Shown here piece after piece: positions 46,701 through 60,400 of a stretch of DNA of 64,000 bases (positions within the stretch are counted from its first letter, which is position 1; every line of letters starts with the position of its first letter). Location: the NCBI RefSeq assembly GCF_034190915.1, contig NW_026947506.1:30013248-30077247 (forward strand), given 5' to 3'. The notes beneath the pieces were generated by a model. It ran no database searches. It had not been told where the DNA came from and was given only the letters and a program-made list of their open reading frames with translations. Source of the stretch: Cavia porcellus. Its lineage: Eukaryota > Chordata > Mammalia > Rodentia > Caviidae. The translations under genes were made by a program, and so were the position numbers.

Positions 46701-48425
46701 TTACCGGGTGGGCTGATGAGGTGACAGATTGATATGTGCTGTTGCCCCTGTACCCCAGTGTCGCATACCTCTCCTATGTGAGCCAGGTGAGGAGGTTGCG
46801 GTGTTCTTTGGTCTCATGTGTGCAATAAGTTTGTCGTGCTGATTTTCTGTGATAAAACTGATATGTCCTGTGTCCAGGTGTCCCTGATTTAATTTGATAT
46901 GTTCACAGGTTTGATATGTTCACATTTTTTGTTAAGCAAGATGAATTTGCCAGTTTGTGCCACAAGGTTGCTCTGTGCAGCTGGGGTTGTTCTTTTTGCC
47001 AAGTTTGGTGTGTTCGACATCTGGCGGTTATCGTTTGCACAGATGAGTGACCAAGCCGTCTTGCCTCAGCATTTGTACTCCAGTGGCACAAACTGCTGTT
47101 CTATGAAATGGCGTCATTCAGGGCAAAGCACAGCCTGGAAGCCACTGTTCTATACAATGTGGTGTCACTCACAGCGGGACACAGCCTGCCTTACACAACC
47201 AAATCACGCAGACAGTAGGAATTGGCTTCAGGGAAATGCTGCTGAGATTTTTCTTATACTATGATTCTTTCTAACTTCCTGGAGTACCTTCCAGTCTGAA
47301 AGTACAACTTTGTGTTCTGACCTTTTACCTGGACTCATTCTGTTTCACATCCTAGAGGCAGAGCCCCAGAAATGTGGCCCGTGCAGATGCCCTGCTCGCA
47401 GGCAGGCACTCGCCCTGCAGGCCCACACCTGCCATTGCAAAGCCTGCAGCATTCCCTGCTAGAAGCTGGTGCTAACACCATGTCACACTTCAAGTAGAGA
47501 GCACATGAGGCATTTAAATTCACCTATCTTTTTATCCCGTAGGTAATAATAAACACCCTGAATTTTTAAGGAATTTTAAATGTGTTTGGTCCAGGATTTA
47601 AATATAAAAAGTACTTTACTTAGTCATAGTTTGTAAAGAATAGCTGGTGAAGTCCAAAGTTAAAACCATGCTTTACAGAAGGGAGGCTGGGAAGACACTA
47701 CTGAGACGCATACTTGGATTTGTGCATCTTCTCTCTTTTCCTTTGTGAATAAAATTGTTCAGTCTCAGGAATTTGATATTTATTCCCCAGTGCTTGTTCT
47801 CATCCCCCCAGCCATTTCCAGGCTTTTTTTTTTTTCCCATATCAGTAGAGTCCATGCAAACCCCTGGCCAGTCACCATCCTGGCAGGATCCCATGCTTTG
47901 GTACCTTTTCCTTTTCCCCTATCTTAGTGTGTTTTGTTTTGTGGGTTTTTTTTTTTATGTCCCCCACCCTCCCCAGTCTGGCTGAGACTTCCTACCTCAT
48001 TTTTCCGGCATGGAACACATTTGGTTTGAAGACACCATATCTTAGAAGAGCAAAGGTTTAGGTTGGTTGGCTTGTTCTCTGAATTATAGAAGAGCAGTGT
48101 GTTGCAGAGCAGACTGACTTGAGCAACTTGTGTTTGTTTTGAAATCTGGAGCCCTGTTTGTTGGCACATTGCAAAACAATAAAAATGTTTTGGGGCTGCT
48201 ATTCTCTTGCTTCAAGGAGCTTGTTTGGACACCAGAGTTTATTTTTGTTCCAGCCAAATTCACAAGTTACCGAATCAGTTGCTCTTGTGTCTGAAGTCCT
48301 CATGGCATGAGGCAAGCTGTATCCATTTCTTCATCTGCATTTGAAAGAGGACAGGCTGCAAAATTGTGGACACACTGCAAAATTGTGGACACACTGCAGA
48401 CAGTTTATACAATTTGAATGACTGA

Positions 48426-48468
<43 letters not shown>

Positions 48469-51400
48469 GGGAGCAAACCCAGTACCTTGTACATGATATA
48501 CAAGCACTCTGGCACTGAGCCACAACCTGGCCCTTGATCTTTAAAATATTGCTTGACTTTAGTTTTAAGAATTTAGAAAAGCATAAGAAAAATAGAAAGC
48601 TTACTATTGAGTAATAATAGGAACTCCAGGAGGTATCATTTTCCATTGTGAATCAGTTAGTGCCCATGAGAGCAGCACTACAGGAAGGGCAAAGTGCAGC
48701 GTGCTGTGACTGTTTAGCCCCTTCCCAAGTGTTCTGCCCGCAGGTCCTCTTCCTGCCCAGGGCCTGGGCTCCTGCTCTGATTCTTGAATGGCTATATCCT
48801 GTCTATCTGTGTTCCAGGCCCGGCTGTGGGAGAAACGCTGCAGCATGTGGTCCCCACTCTCAGGACCTGTCTGCAGACCACAAGAGACCCCCATATGTGC
48901 CTGAAGCTTTTCTCCATCCTCTCCAGCCTGCTGATGAGGTCCAAGGACACCATCAACTCCCAGGGGTAGGCAATGCTTGTGTCTGGCAAAGCAAGCCCTG
49001 CTGGGTGCTGGGCAGGGCTCCCCAATTTACCCCACACTGCTAGTAGCCCCCCCATCTTCTATACACTGAAATGGGCAGGCCCTCTCCCTGCCCCCCCCCC
49101 CTCCGCCCCACACACACACTCTGCAGGGCAGGGCTCCCTCTTCCTGAGGTCACAGGTGAGAGGTTGAAGGCCTCCCTGAGCGTCTCTGTGGCCTAAGTCC
49201 TGCCACAGTCTGTCCCCACTGGTAGACAGCACGGATCAGGAGAATAGTGTATTACAGAGAAACTGAAACAGTAAATCAAAGTCATCTTAGTGTAGTCATT
49301 AAAATTCCATTGAGGATTTGAAAAAAATAAAAAATAAATGTAATACCTTTAAAAAATAAATAAAATTCCATTGAATGAAAAAGTTTTAGGGAACATTAAC
49401 TGTTAATGGTTTATATATGAGCTGTTCTCGCTTTTAAAAGCCTTTTGGTATCTTTCAAACCTAACAAAGACCTGATTGAATTGCCATTGATAGTTAAAGC
49501 AGTATAGATAGTCTTCTATTATCTGAAAGAACTGTTAGGTATCATTAAAACACTAAGAGCCTCCAATTTTATTGCTTTGATGCAAGGAAAAGGGAACAAA
49601 AAGCATGGAAGAGAAGAACAAAGGGGGATGGGGGTTACAGCTGTCAGAGTGCCCTGGGCCAGGTGGGAGGAGGGAAGTGACCTGTGTGCCAGATTGCCTG
49701 GGGAAGAGGCCCCAGCAGCTCTCCGGCCACCATTTTTCCTCTGTTAAATCAGCAGAATACCCAAAGTCACCCAGAGTTCCAGCCCGAAAGGTAGGAAGAG
49801 GTGGGGCAGGTGCAGGATCCAGCTCTCAGGATACAGACCTGTCAGCTCAGGCTCCATCGGCACCTGGGAATCCCCCTTTCCTAGGAAACAGGTCCATGGA
49901 AGCAGATGTGGCCAACAGACTATCGTTTCCCATGCAAATAATTTGGTCATTTAAATTTTCACTGCAGCCTTTATCTCGTCTCTGCTGTTGGGCCTCTAGC
50001 CAGCTCATCAGGAAATTCTGTTTCCTGCTGTCTAGAAACCTCAAGACCAGAAGGGATCACAAATAGGCACTAATACAAGCCTTGACAGCAGCCCTGAGCA
50101 GGCAAACACATGTGCTGGTGATGCACAAGGCAGTGTGGCTGCAGAGACTGTGACTGCTACCCTCATGCTCTGCCTGAGCTCTGGATCCAGCCCAGGGCTG
50201 CTGCTGGGCTCAGCCATGGTCCCAGAACTATACGATTAAAGGCTTCATATGGGAAGAAATCAGTGTCACGGAAAGTAGGTTATTCAAATAAAAGTTACTT
50301 AAGTGAAATAATTAGCTATTTTTGTATACAGGAAAGATGTAAAAAATAATATCATTTCATTTTATTTGGGGGACTTATACAATGGTAGAATCATCAAGTG
50401 TGGTGTGTAGTTGATGCTGCTGGACAGGGACACTGAAGGAGGGTATTCAGGTCAGGATTCCCTTTCCAGAGAAGAAAGCACATACACAGCAAGCCCAGGA
50501 CAGTGGCGCCAAGTGATGTCCTGTGCTGGCCCTGCCTGGCTTGTAATCACCAGCTGCTTCTCGCAGGCCTGATTAAGGTATGGCTTCTCTTGGAAGCACC
50601 ATCCAGGCTTTTTGTTGGTCAAGCTATAGAAGGAAGTGGTCCTGTTTGTCCATCCTGACAGCCTCATGCTCTTGCTAGAGCCTGTGCTGAGACACCTCAA
50701 GAAAGCAGAGAGGCGCAGGGCTCACCAGGCTGCCTTGGCTCTGTTCCTCATTGCCAGTGAAAACTGGGGTCCCCTAAACAATCAGAGTTAGATTTTATGT
50801 AAAACTTGCATGCCAGTGAAGGTGATGTATGTGATCTTGTGAGCAGTGGCTCACTGTGGTCCGTCTCTCAGCAGGGTGAGGCCCCCAGTGGTGGGAAGGA
50901 GCCCAGTGCTCAGAATGGGCCTGTGGGATGTGTCTCCCTGACATGGCCTACATTAGCAGAGCCTGTCATGCATCTTCTGTGCACTTCATTGAGTGTATTT
51001 GTCTTTTTCTCACTGCCCTTGTGTTACTGGTGTCGATGGCATGTTCTCACGTGAGCACTAAAAGTAGCAGCAGCTGCTGAAAGGACACGTCATGATCCAG
51101 CCAGCACTCAGACATTCACTTCAAGCCTCTTGTCCAGGCCTCTTTACACGAACCCTTCCCAGATGGGCTCAGGGTTAGTCATCCCAAGGTACCCTCTTGT
51201 GGATCAGTGCAGAAAATGGCTACTCTTTGCTTAAACATTAAAATACATCCAGTCAGATATGGGTGCCAACCTGTAATCTCAGCACATGGGAGGCCGAGGC
51301 AGGAGAGTTACCACAAGTTCGAGACCAGCCCTATGCTCCATAGTGAGTTTAAGGCAAGCCTGGACTAGGTAGTATGACCCTATCTGAGAAGAAACCAGAC

Positions 51401-54400
51401 AAACACATTGAGAACCTGAATCTGTACATCATGCTACCCCCAGTTAACTTTCTAAATTTGCTTATCCATCATGGCTGGAAATGCTCATGCTGGGAGCAAG
51501 CAGGGGGGCTCTGCAAAAGCATCCACATGGGCAGCATGCAGAAGCAGCACCAGCATTGCCAACAGGATGCAAGTGCTGGTCTTCAGTGCTGTTCTGGAAT
51601 CACAGCCAAGTATCTGAAGGTCTGCGGGAACAGAGGGGCCACTGGGAAGTCCTGAGGCTCATTTCTGCCATTTCAGCAGGTTTCGGGGTGTAAGTGCAGT
51701 GCTGAGGCGGGTGCATGGGTCTGGGGGTTCTCATGCTATTTTGCCTTATTGGTGCTGAGGACATGTTGAAACTGGTGGTTCCCCTCAAAATGAAGCCACG
51801 AGAATTGTTTTGGGAGCTTCTTGTTCCCTGAAGGATTACCCCACATCCCCACATACACAAAGCTGAGTGGGCCCACAGCTGCTTTCCTGGTTGTGGTAGA
51901 AGATTACGTGTTCACAGGGACTTGTTGGGCCTAGGTTGTAAGGTAGACAATAACAGGCCTGAGTCTGCTGGGCCACGGGCCAAGGTCACTCTGGCCTCCT
52001 CCACTGGCAATAAAGAAAAAGGTTAAAAATACGTCTCAGGCCACGAGGTTTTCTGGAGAACTCAAATCTAACACTGGTCCAAGGAGAGGCCAGCAGGAAC
52101 CCACAGAATTACAGCTGTCCTCTCCAGTAAGGCTGAGCCAGGCAACCACCTTCTTATTCCCCCTGGAGGTACAGCCATGGCCACCACAGTCCCTTTCTTC
52201 CCCAGGAACAGAAGATGTTCCCATTGGTATCACTTCCAGTTTGTCCCATCTGCTCTTTCCCCAAGCCCAAACCAAGATGCTACCTTCAGAACGAGTCTCT
52301 GCCCTTGCTCACCACAGTCTCCTGTGTTGACTACAGGCAGTTTTGTGTCTACCTCGACACAGTGGTAAAGGACATCCTGATGCCCAATCTGCAGTGGCGA
52401 GCAGGGAAGACAGCTGCGGCCATCCGCACTGCTGCCGTGTCCTGCTTGTGGGCACTCACCAGCAGCGATATCCTGTCGACCAAGCAGGTAGGGGAACTCT
52501 GCTGTATCCTGGGGATCCAGGGCTTGGACTGACCTGTGGCTGGAAACATGCAGGCCATGGAAGGAAGTAGACAGGCCTGTGCCTGAGTGGATAGGAGGAG
52601 CAGGAGAGAAGGCAGAGGTCTGTCTGCCAGTCAGTTTTGAAGGTTTTGTCTCCTAGGGGCCTGGCAAGAATTTGACTTCCTATCCTGTGTTTACTTTTTT
52701 TTGAGACAAGGTCTCACTATACAGTCCTGGCTGGCTTCAGCCTCCTGAGTGCTGGGATTATAGGTTTGCACCACCATGCCCAGCCTTTAGGTTTACATAT
52801 TGAATATTCTTTACAAGCCTAAGAATGTAATCATAGGATCTACCAAGGAGGCCAGGTCTCTGCCTTGCATGTTGCTTCTTCTTGTGTCCAGCCAGTGCAG
52901 GGAATCAGGAAGCAGTGGAAACAGCTTCTGCCTTGAGGTTGTGCATTGTGCGCAGCAGCTGGAGAAGCCTTTTAGCCAGGCCCTGCGGTGTGTGAGCGCC
53001 CCCTCCTGGCCCATGGAAGCGTTGCTGCTCTAAGGCGCCCCTGGACACCCACAGTGCAGCACTGTAGGAGGCAGGACTGAGCCTTCTAGAAGGGATTGGG
53101 AATCATTGGTTACTAGAAATCCACAGACCAAGTTAAACAAAAATTATCAAACTATATAAAAATCCAGATTCTAGCATCCTTTGTACAACGTTGACAGCAT
53201 CATTTCCAACTGTACTGTACTCATGTCAGCTGAGCCCCTCCTTCCTGGCAGTCAGAGCAGAGCTGCCAGCACCTTCTCACACACACTTACGGTTCCAGGT
53301 GCAGGACGTGCAGGATGCATTGCTGCCGCGGGTCCTGGCCACCCTGGAAGAAGACCTGCAGACCGCCCGGCTCATCTCCTGTCGTATCATTAACATATTT
53401 TTAAAGACCTCTGGGGATGTTATAGATCCAGATAAATTCATCAAGATTTATCCTGGTAAGACATTTTTGTTGATCAAGCCATGTATATGTGTTTATATTT
53501 GAGTGACTTCTTTTACAGCAAAAAAACAGAAAATGTTATGTTTTGTCTTGTGGTCATGTTGATACTACAAGTCCAGAAACAGCAATGACAGATAAAACAT
53601 TAAACAAATAGCAAAACCCAGGGTGAATGCGCTGGACCAAAGCCCCATTCCCACTCAGAGGGGGAACGTAGCCAGACCCCAGTGTAAAAATAAGGTCTAG
53701 GGGGAGACTTCTGTGCCTGGCCTGCTAGAGCAGGTGCCTGCCCTACAGTTGGGCCTGTGAGAGGGAGGGAAGATGGGGCCATGCCCCTGGCTCAGGCCTA
53801 GGCCCTCACTGCCCTGTGTCTGCCTTTGGAATCAGAGCATCACACAAACCCTAGATAGAGACAAGTCAGGAGTGGGAGGAGACGAGGCATCAGTTAGAAG
53901 CCACTAAGAAAACACATGCTGAGCTGAATATCGAATGCAGAGAAGGAATATCAGTCACTCGGGTGAGCTGCCTGAAAACATACCGAAATCGCAGCGCCTT
54001 AAAAGGGGGCAGATGAATGAGCCCAGCCCGGCAGCTCTGCAGAAGAGGGAAGCAACACAGGACGTTCTCTCTTCAGACCTCAGAAAATGAAAATAACTTC
54101 CACTAAAAGAAGCTGAGAAACCAAGTGGAAAACAGGAATAGAGAATAGACAAGTAGACATACGGAGAACCAACTGGGTGTTGTAGAAAGATGCCTGCCAA
54201 TGACCCAGGCGCCACAGGCACTGACCTGAGGAAGAGAGTTGCCCGAGGGACACATCCGAGGCAGGGGGGCAAGACCTGCACATTGTCCTGCTCATCTCAT
54301 GAATCGGGAAGTGAGTACCTGCCGGGTTTCCCACGGATGGTTTTCATGATTCCTGGGAGTAAACAGCTCTGGGATTTACAGCCGGGTGTACATGGTTGAG

Positions 54401-57400
54401 CACTGAAATTAGCAAATTGAAAGGTTTTACTTCCCTAAAAAACAGCTCTTCCAAAGAAGATGAAATGTAGAGAAGGTGAGGTGTGAGTGGTAAAGGAGGA
54501 CAGAGGCAGCATTGGAAACCAGGGAGATACAGAATCACCCAGGACCAAAGACAGATAAAGACTCTCAGATCCAACGTGTGGAACAACCATGAGCAGGAAA
54601 TTTCCTCCCAAAGAAACCGGAAGTCCAGGTTTTGGTGGATTTGGGGTTTTCTTGGAGTGAGAGGAGTTGGGGATATTTTTGTAGTCACATTTTTTTCCTG
54701 CCTATAGTCCCTATGGTTCTGTGTTCAAATGAGTTCATCCAGAGTGAGTTGTTGGCTGCCAGGGTGAGTTGGGGCATTGTTCACTGTTCGCAGTGGAAGC
54801 CGGCAAGAAGATGGCACATTATTGGGGCATTTGCCTGTAGCTTACTGCAGGTGTGGCTGTATTCATGACAAAAGAATCCCTCATAAGTCCCTGTACTTCT
54901 TGGTGCCAGTTCTGTGCTCCTGGAAAAGCCATTGCAGATGAGCGCAGGCACCTCTGGGGCTCCCTGGGACCAACTGTAGTTACAGGGACAGCAGCATGAA
55001 TCCAGCACGAGGCATCAAACCCAGCAGAACTGCAGCTGCTCACGAAAGCACCGTGGCTGACCAGGGAGGACTTCAGGCAGCTTTTCTGTCCAGAATTGGA
55101 GTTGGCATCGTCCAGAATTGGAGTTGGCATCACTATCATAAATTAATTCCAGCAGTGGCCTGGGTGCCCGTGCACCAGGAGGGAGACACCTCAACACTCT
55201 GATGTTAATGAGTTGGCTGACCTTTCTCAAGGTTTCATTCTGGCTCAGTTCTGACATGTGGGTGTTGATATGCCTGCCTCAGTGCTGCTGGTCATACATG
55301 TGGTCATACATGTGGTACTCAACAGTGTTGCCCAAGGTGACTCCCACTTTGATGTATAAATATGTATCCTTCATTCCTTATACAACCAGAGCCCAGCACC
55401 TTTTGGAGCTGGTAGGTGTCTCTCCTAAGTTGATCCAGCAGGTCCTGTTTGTCCCGAAGCCCTGCCCTGTTGGTGGGACTCCCTGAACTTCAGATTGTTT
55501 TTTGTGCCATTCGGTAAGCTCGGAATGGCCTGCTAAGAGATAATGTACCCTCCATGCAGCACACAGGATGAGCGCAACCTGTGTGCAGCTGGGAGCCCTC
55601 ATGCTGGGGAGGGCAGCCCTGTACCCCTTCACTGCTCAGCTCTTTCCATGCTCATTCATCCTCCAGAGATGGTGGAAGTAGGTGCCGAAGGATTTTATAA
55701 GGCCGTGTAGGAAAGCATGAGTTTGATAAGAACTTTAACTGGGTGCAACCTGGTACAACCTGTCATCACAGCAGTCTGGGAGTCTGTGGCAGGAGGTCAC
55801 AAATTTGAGGCCATCCCCAGCAACTCGGAGAGACTATGAGAAGGCCCTGGGTTTAGTCCCCAGTACAGAGAAATAAAAGGAAAACTGCTCTGATGCAGAA
55901 GCAGCACGGCTGGGTCACCAAGTCCCACAGAACAGAATGACAGCAATGAGGCTGTCCTGTCCCCCTGGGCTGCTGCTATTTGGGAAGCTCCTGAGGCCTA
56001 TGTGTGACTGTGTTCCCTGCCATCTCCCAGGCGAGGGCAGCTGTGGGTGCCAGCTGCATGCCAGTCTCCCTTGAGGCATGGGTCTCCTGGAACTGTGGAA
56101 CAGTGCTGCCGGGGAGTGAAGATTAGATCCCTGAGCAGGACTCTGTGGGTGAGCTGTCTGCTCTGGAGCTCTGATGCCTGTCTAATCCCTCCCTCCAGAG
56201 CTCTTAAAACGCCTGGACGATGTCTCCAATGACGTGCGGATGGCTGCTGCCTCTGCCCTGCTCACCTGGCTGAGATGCATCCAGAGTGCCGACGGCAAGT
56301 CATACTATCAAAGCAGCATCCAGTACCTGTACAGGGAGCTCCTCGTTCACCTGGATGACCCCGAGAGTGCCATCCAGGACGCAGTCTTAGGTGAGCTTTC
56401 TGATATCTTTGGCAGCCACATTTGAGGGCGATAAGCTTGGTCCATGCTGGGGTCTGCAGTGATGCCACGGTGCTTTTTTCCTTGTGACTCAAGCAGTGAT
56501 ACTTAGCTGTGAAACAGATTTTCCCAAACAAAATAATTAGCAAGGAGACTGGCACTAAATAAATTAATAATAAGTATCCCACTATACTGTGAATGTCTTT
56601 GAGATTAAAGGCTGTGGCTTACTAATCTTTGTCGCTTTCACCTAGCATATATCACAATGCCTACCACATAATTGGCATGCAATAAATGTTCTTTAGTGAG
56701 TACACAAGGATGAAAAATAAAAATAAATCTAGGTGGCAAAAAAATGTGACACTGCTCTTAAATTTGTACTCATCCCTTTAATGTCTAGCTTGACAGAAGA
56801 CAACTATATTTCAGTGTTGTTTCTGCATTTAGACAGTTAGGACATGTCTTGGTTACTTTTCTCTTTTGCTGAGACAAAATACCAAACACCCACAAGTTAA
56901 GGCAGGAAAGTTTTATTTAACTCGTTGGTAGAGGTTTCAATCCATAAATGACTCCAAGGGTAGCACAGCAGACAGGCATCACAGAGGAGAAATAATTTAT
57001 AGTGGGCAGAAAGCAACCTTTCTGGACCTTAAACGCTTCTTTCTGCCCCTTTTCTGTGCTATGTAGGCTCCAAAATTAGGGCAGTGCCAAACCAATCAGT
57101 GGACTGATTTAGTAATCACACATCCTTAATTTCAGCATCTCACACTCTAGATCCAGCCACATGTTAAAAAGCCCCAGCTATGAGCACATGAGGTTTTGAG
57201 GGGACATCTAGACACAAGCCATAACAGAACCTGGGTTTGTTTGAAATAAGTGAAAAAGATCTGGCCCCAGTTCTAGTTTCATATGTGGTTGGAGAAGCAG
57301 AGAATATTTTTCAAGCCTCCTTCCATAACTGTGGTGCTGTTTTGATGATGTTTAAGCCAGACTGAACAGGCAGCGGTTTGCTAGAGGTTTTTGTTATATA

Positions 57401-60400
57401 GACTCTGAAACCACATCAGGAACCTTTCATCCTCCTTACATTAAAATCCACTGGTCCAAGCCAGGTATGGTGGTGCACACCTGTAATCTCAGCACTGAAG
57501 AGGCCGAGGCAGGAGGATGAAGTTTGAGGCCAGCCTGGGCTACATAGTGAGTATAAGACCAGCCTGAACTAAATACAAGATCCTGTCTCAAAACAAACCA
57601 AAAAAAATCACATATGTTAGCACCAGTCCCCCAAAGAGTCCAGGCTTATGAAAGTGGAGGCAAGTTTTCTGTAATCCTGATACTTCACTCTGAAAGCTTG
57701 AATTTCATCACTGACCACAGACACTGCCATTTGTTCTCTGGAGTGACAGACACAATTCATTCCTTTTCTGCCAAAAACTTGCATCTGCACAGCCCAGATT
57801 TGTCTATTTTCAGCCATGAGCCATTTTTTCAAGTAAACATGATACTTCGTGCAGGAGCCACCAAGTCACCTCCCAGGCTGGCTGCTGGCCTTGGCACTTG
57901 GCGGCAGCAGCTCCCTTCATCATGCTTTCTAGTGACCTCACTGTTAGGCGGTCAGGTGTTTGGGGCCAGGCTGTGATGCCAGTGTCCCTGCTGCCACCAG
58001 CATGCAGATGTGGCCAGCCAGGCTGTGTCCTCAATGTTATTATGGACAGACCCCCCCAGGGCCCTAGGAGCACACTTTGAGGACCACTGCTTTGGGTCAT
58101 GGAGTCAGGGTGTCTGGGAGCGAGTGCCTCAGCAGTGACAGACTGACCAGGCATCTGGACAGTGGCTCTCTCAATAACGGAAAGAAGCTGAGAAATAGAG
58201 ACCAATTGAAAATGACTGAAAACAGCAGTGGTAACTAATACGGCTCCAAACTTGACTCCTCAGCAGTGTTCACCCTGGCCTAGGGTGCACCCTCACTCCC
58301 TCCGTGTGCTGTCCCAGCTCAGCCTCTGCCTGCACTGCTACCGTCCTGTTGTCTCCCCACCTGGGTCCCATAGCCCCAGGTGCTCCCTGCACACTCTTGT
58401 TATTTCTTCATCTTTAAAAGGCAGCAGAACACACAAAACTTTGGGCCATTCCCTTCTCCTGAGCCCCCATGTTGAGAGCAGCTCCTGAGCTCAGCATAGA
58501 GTCTGTGACTTCCCACTTTCCCTCAGGCAGCACCGGCCCCAGGGGCTGGTCTCCTGCACTCTCCTCTGGCTGCAGAATGTCTGCTCCTGGCCTCTTTCAT
58601 CTAGGTCTTGAGAGCCCTTTCCCGGACAAAATTCTACTGAGAGCCATCCCTTAGGCCAGTCCCCTGCCTCAACACTGGACAAGCATCCAGGTGCCCGGTG
58701 GACAGGCTGAACATCTGATGGGCATCACGGCCTCGCTTCTGGCCCTGTCTGCCCTCCCTGCTCTGTCTTTGGAGTCTCCATGGCTGTCATTTCCCTCCTG
58801 ACTGAGGTCTCTTTCACATGCTATGGTACAGGTTTTTGTCTCCTGCTGAACCTACAGTAGCTGGCGTGCAGTAGATTTTTGTAACATGTTGAGTGGATCA
58901 GCATCAATGAATGTAAAACCTGTCATTCTCTAAGCTAATTCTTTTTTGTTAATACAAAATGTGTCTCCTTGAAAATTGGACCCAAAATCCCCAAGCACTA
59001 AGCTATGTGCGCACTCTGTTCTAACGTGCTAATCATTGGTTTGGAAATAAGAGAATACATAATATTTTATAAGCTGTTTAAATGAATTAATGGAATTTGG
59101 TCGTCACTGGTTGTCCCATCATTTAGGAAGCATAAATGAGAATGGCAAAGGTGTTTGAACCATGACTGCTTATAGCATTGAATACAGTGCTATTTAAATC
59201 ATCTAAAAATGACTCTTATGTCCAGATGTTGTTGGTATTAGTTAGGTGAGCATCAGCTGTGGTTAAGAATAAGTATTTCAGATTCATACAAATGTGGTGG
59301 TATGTGCGTCTCATCTAATCTCAATGCCTACGTTTGAGGTTGCCTTGATTGAACTGGACTTTTAGTTCATTGTGTGTGATCACCACAGTGCCATGTGATG
59401 GGAGAGCTGGAGATCCAGGGAGCTGGACTCTCATCTCAACTTTGCCCCCAACACCTGTCACCTTCAGGCTATAAGATGAAGTGGCCAGGCTGCATGATTC
59501 AATTCAATTAAATGCTAAAATAACTTGTTTTTCTGCAGCCCTAGTTGAATGTATAGGCTTAATTTCCCATTATGTTCAGGATGGATGTCTTTCACTCCAC
59601 CCTTCCTGTAAGGGTGTGGGGAGGGCAGGACAAACAACTATAAAGTGTGACAGTCACACTTCTAATAAGTACATTTCTGTTAATATGTCGTTGAAAATTT
59701 CAATGAAACCTTTTTGAAACCTGGCCCGATGAAAGTTTTCAGCAACATTGCATTTTATTTATATTTTTTTGGTAACACTGCATTTTAAAAAGAGTCTACT
59801 TGTCCACTTAAAGGTTTCACAGTTACTTAACACAGTTACTTTACTTTTTAAAGTAAATAGTATCCCATTGCCCTCTAGCAAACCGGTAAAATGAGGGGAA
59901 GCCCAGAAGGCCAGAGAGACTGAGACCAAGTCAGAGTAGAGAGGGGACACAAAGGTATCTTGGTTGTACTTTCTCCTACCTTTGTTTTTATTCTTCTTTT
60001 TTTTTTGGTCTTTTTCCTTTTTATCGGTACCGGGGATTGAACTCACAACTGCCTGCTTGCAAGGCAGGCGCTTATGCCGCTGAGCTAAATCCCCAGCCCC
60101 CCTTCCTTTGTTTTTTGGCTCACACACCCACTGCTGTTGTGGCTTGGCTCTTGAGAAGCAACTGCTGTGTGCACAAATGATTCTAAAACAGTTCACTTGT
60201 CACCTGCTGCCCTAAGGCCATGTGAGGGATGCCTGTCCCTTGAGCTGCTAAGTGTCTTAAATTCTGTCTATGTCGTAAGTTGGGTCCTAACCCACCAGCG
60301 TTGGGCAACTCAGCTAATTTGCATGTAACAGTAAGGCCCATTCATTATCAGCTTCCAGCATTTTCAAAATGTTCCACTGTTTTGCAGAGGTGCTCAAGGA

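Larger units (their letters stand above)
42907..48817 (+). other. DNAAF5: DNAAF5 intron 8
   Basis: 5.9 kb, strikingly poor in SINEs. It contains two ID units, a (GT)n tract, a 154-bp near-identical direct duplication and small tandem repeats. 43.5-46.4 kb has no recognised repeat. Confidence 0.95.
53456..56198 (+). other. DNAAF5: DNAAF5 intron 11
   Basis: 2.7 kb. A 22-bp tandem pair (55088-55131) and a B1+ID (55742-55880); 53.5-55.0 kb unassigned. Confidence 0.95.
56391..60387 (+). other. DNAAF5: DNAAF5 intron 12
   Basis: 4.0 kb. MIR-like (56.60 kb), an LTR-like copy (56845-57226), a B1 (57455-57610), an L2/MIR-like end (58.8 kb) and a tRNA SINE (59998-60102). 57.6-58.75 and 58.93-59.99 kb unassigned. 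Confidence 0.95.

Noticed and set aside
56234..56425. Read-through of exon 12 past its donor ([11 protein letters not shown] end)
   Set aside because: Conserved splicing to exon 13 restores the family C-terminus; the extension is just intron sequence before a stop.
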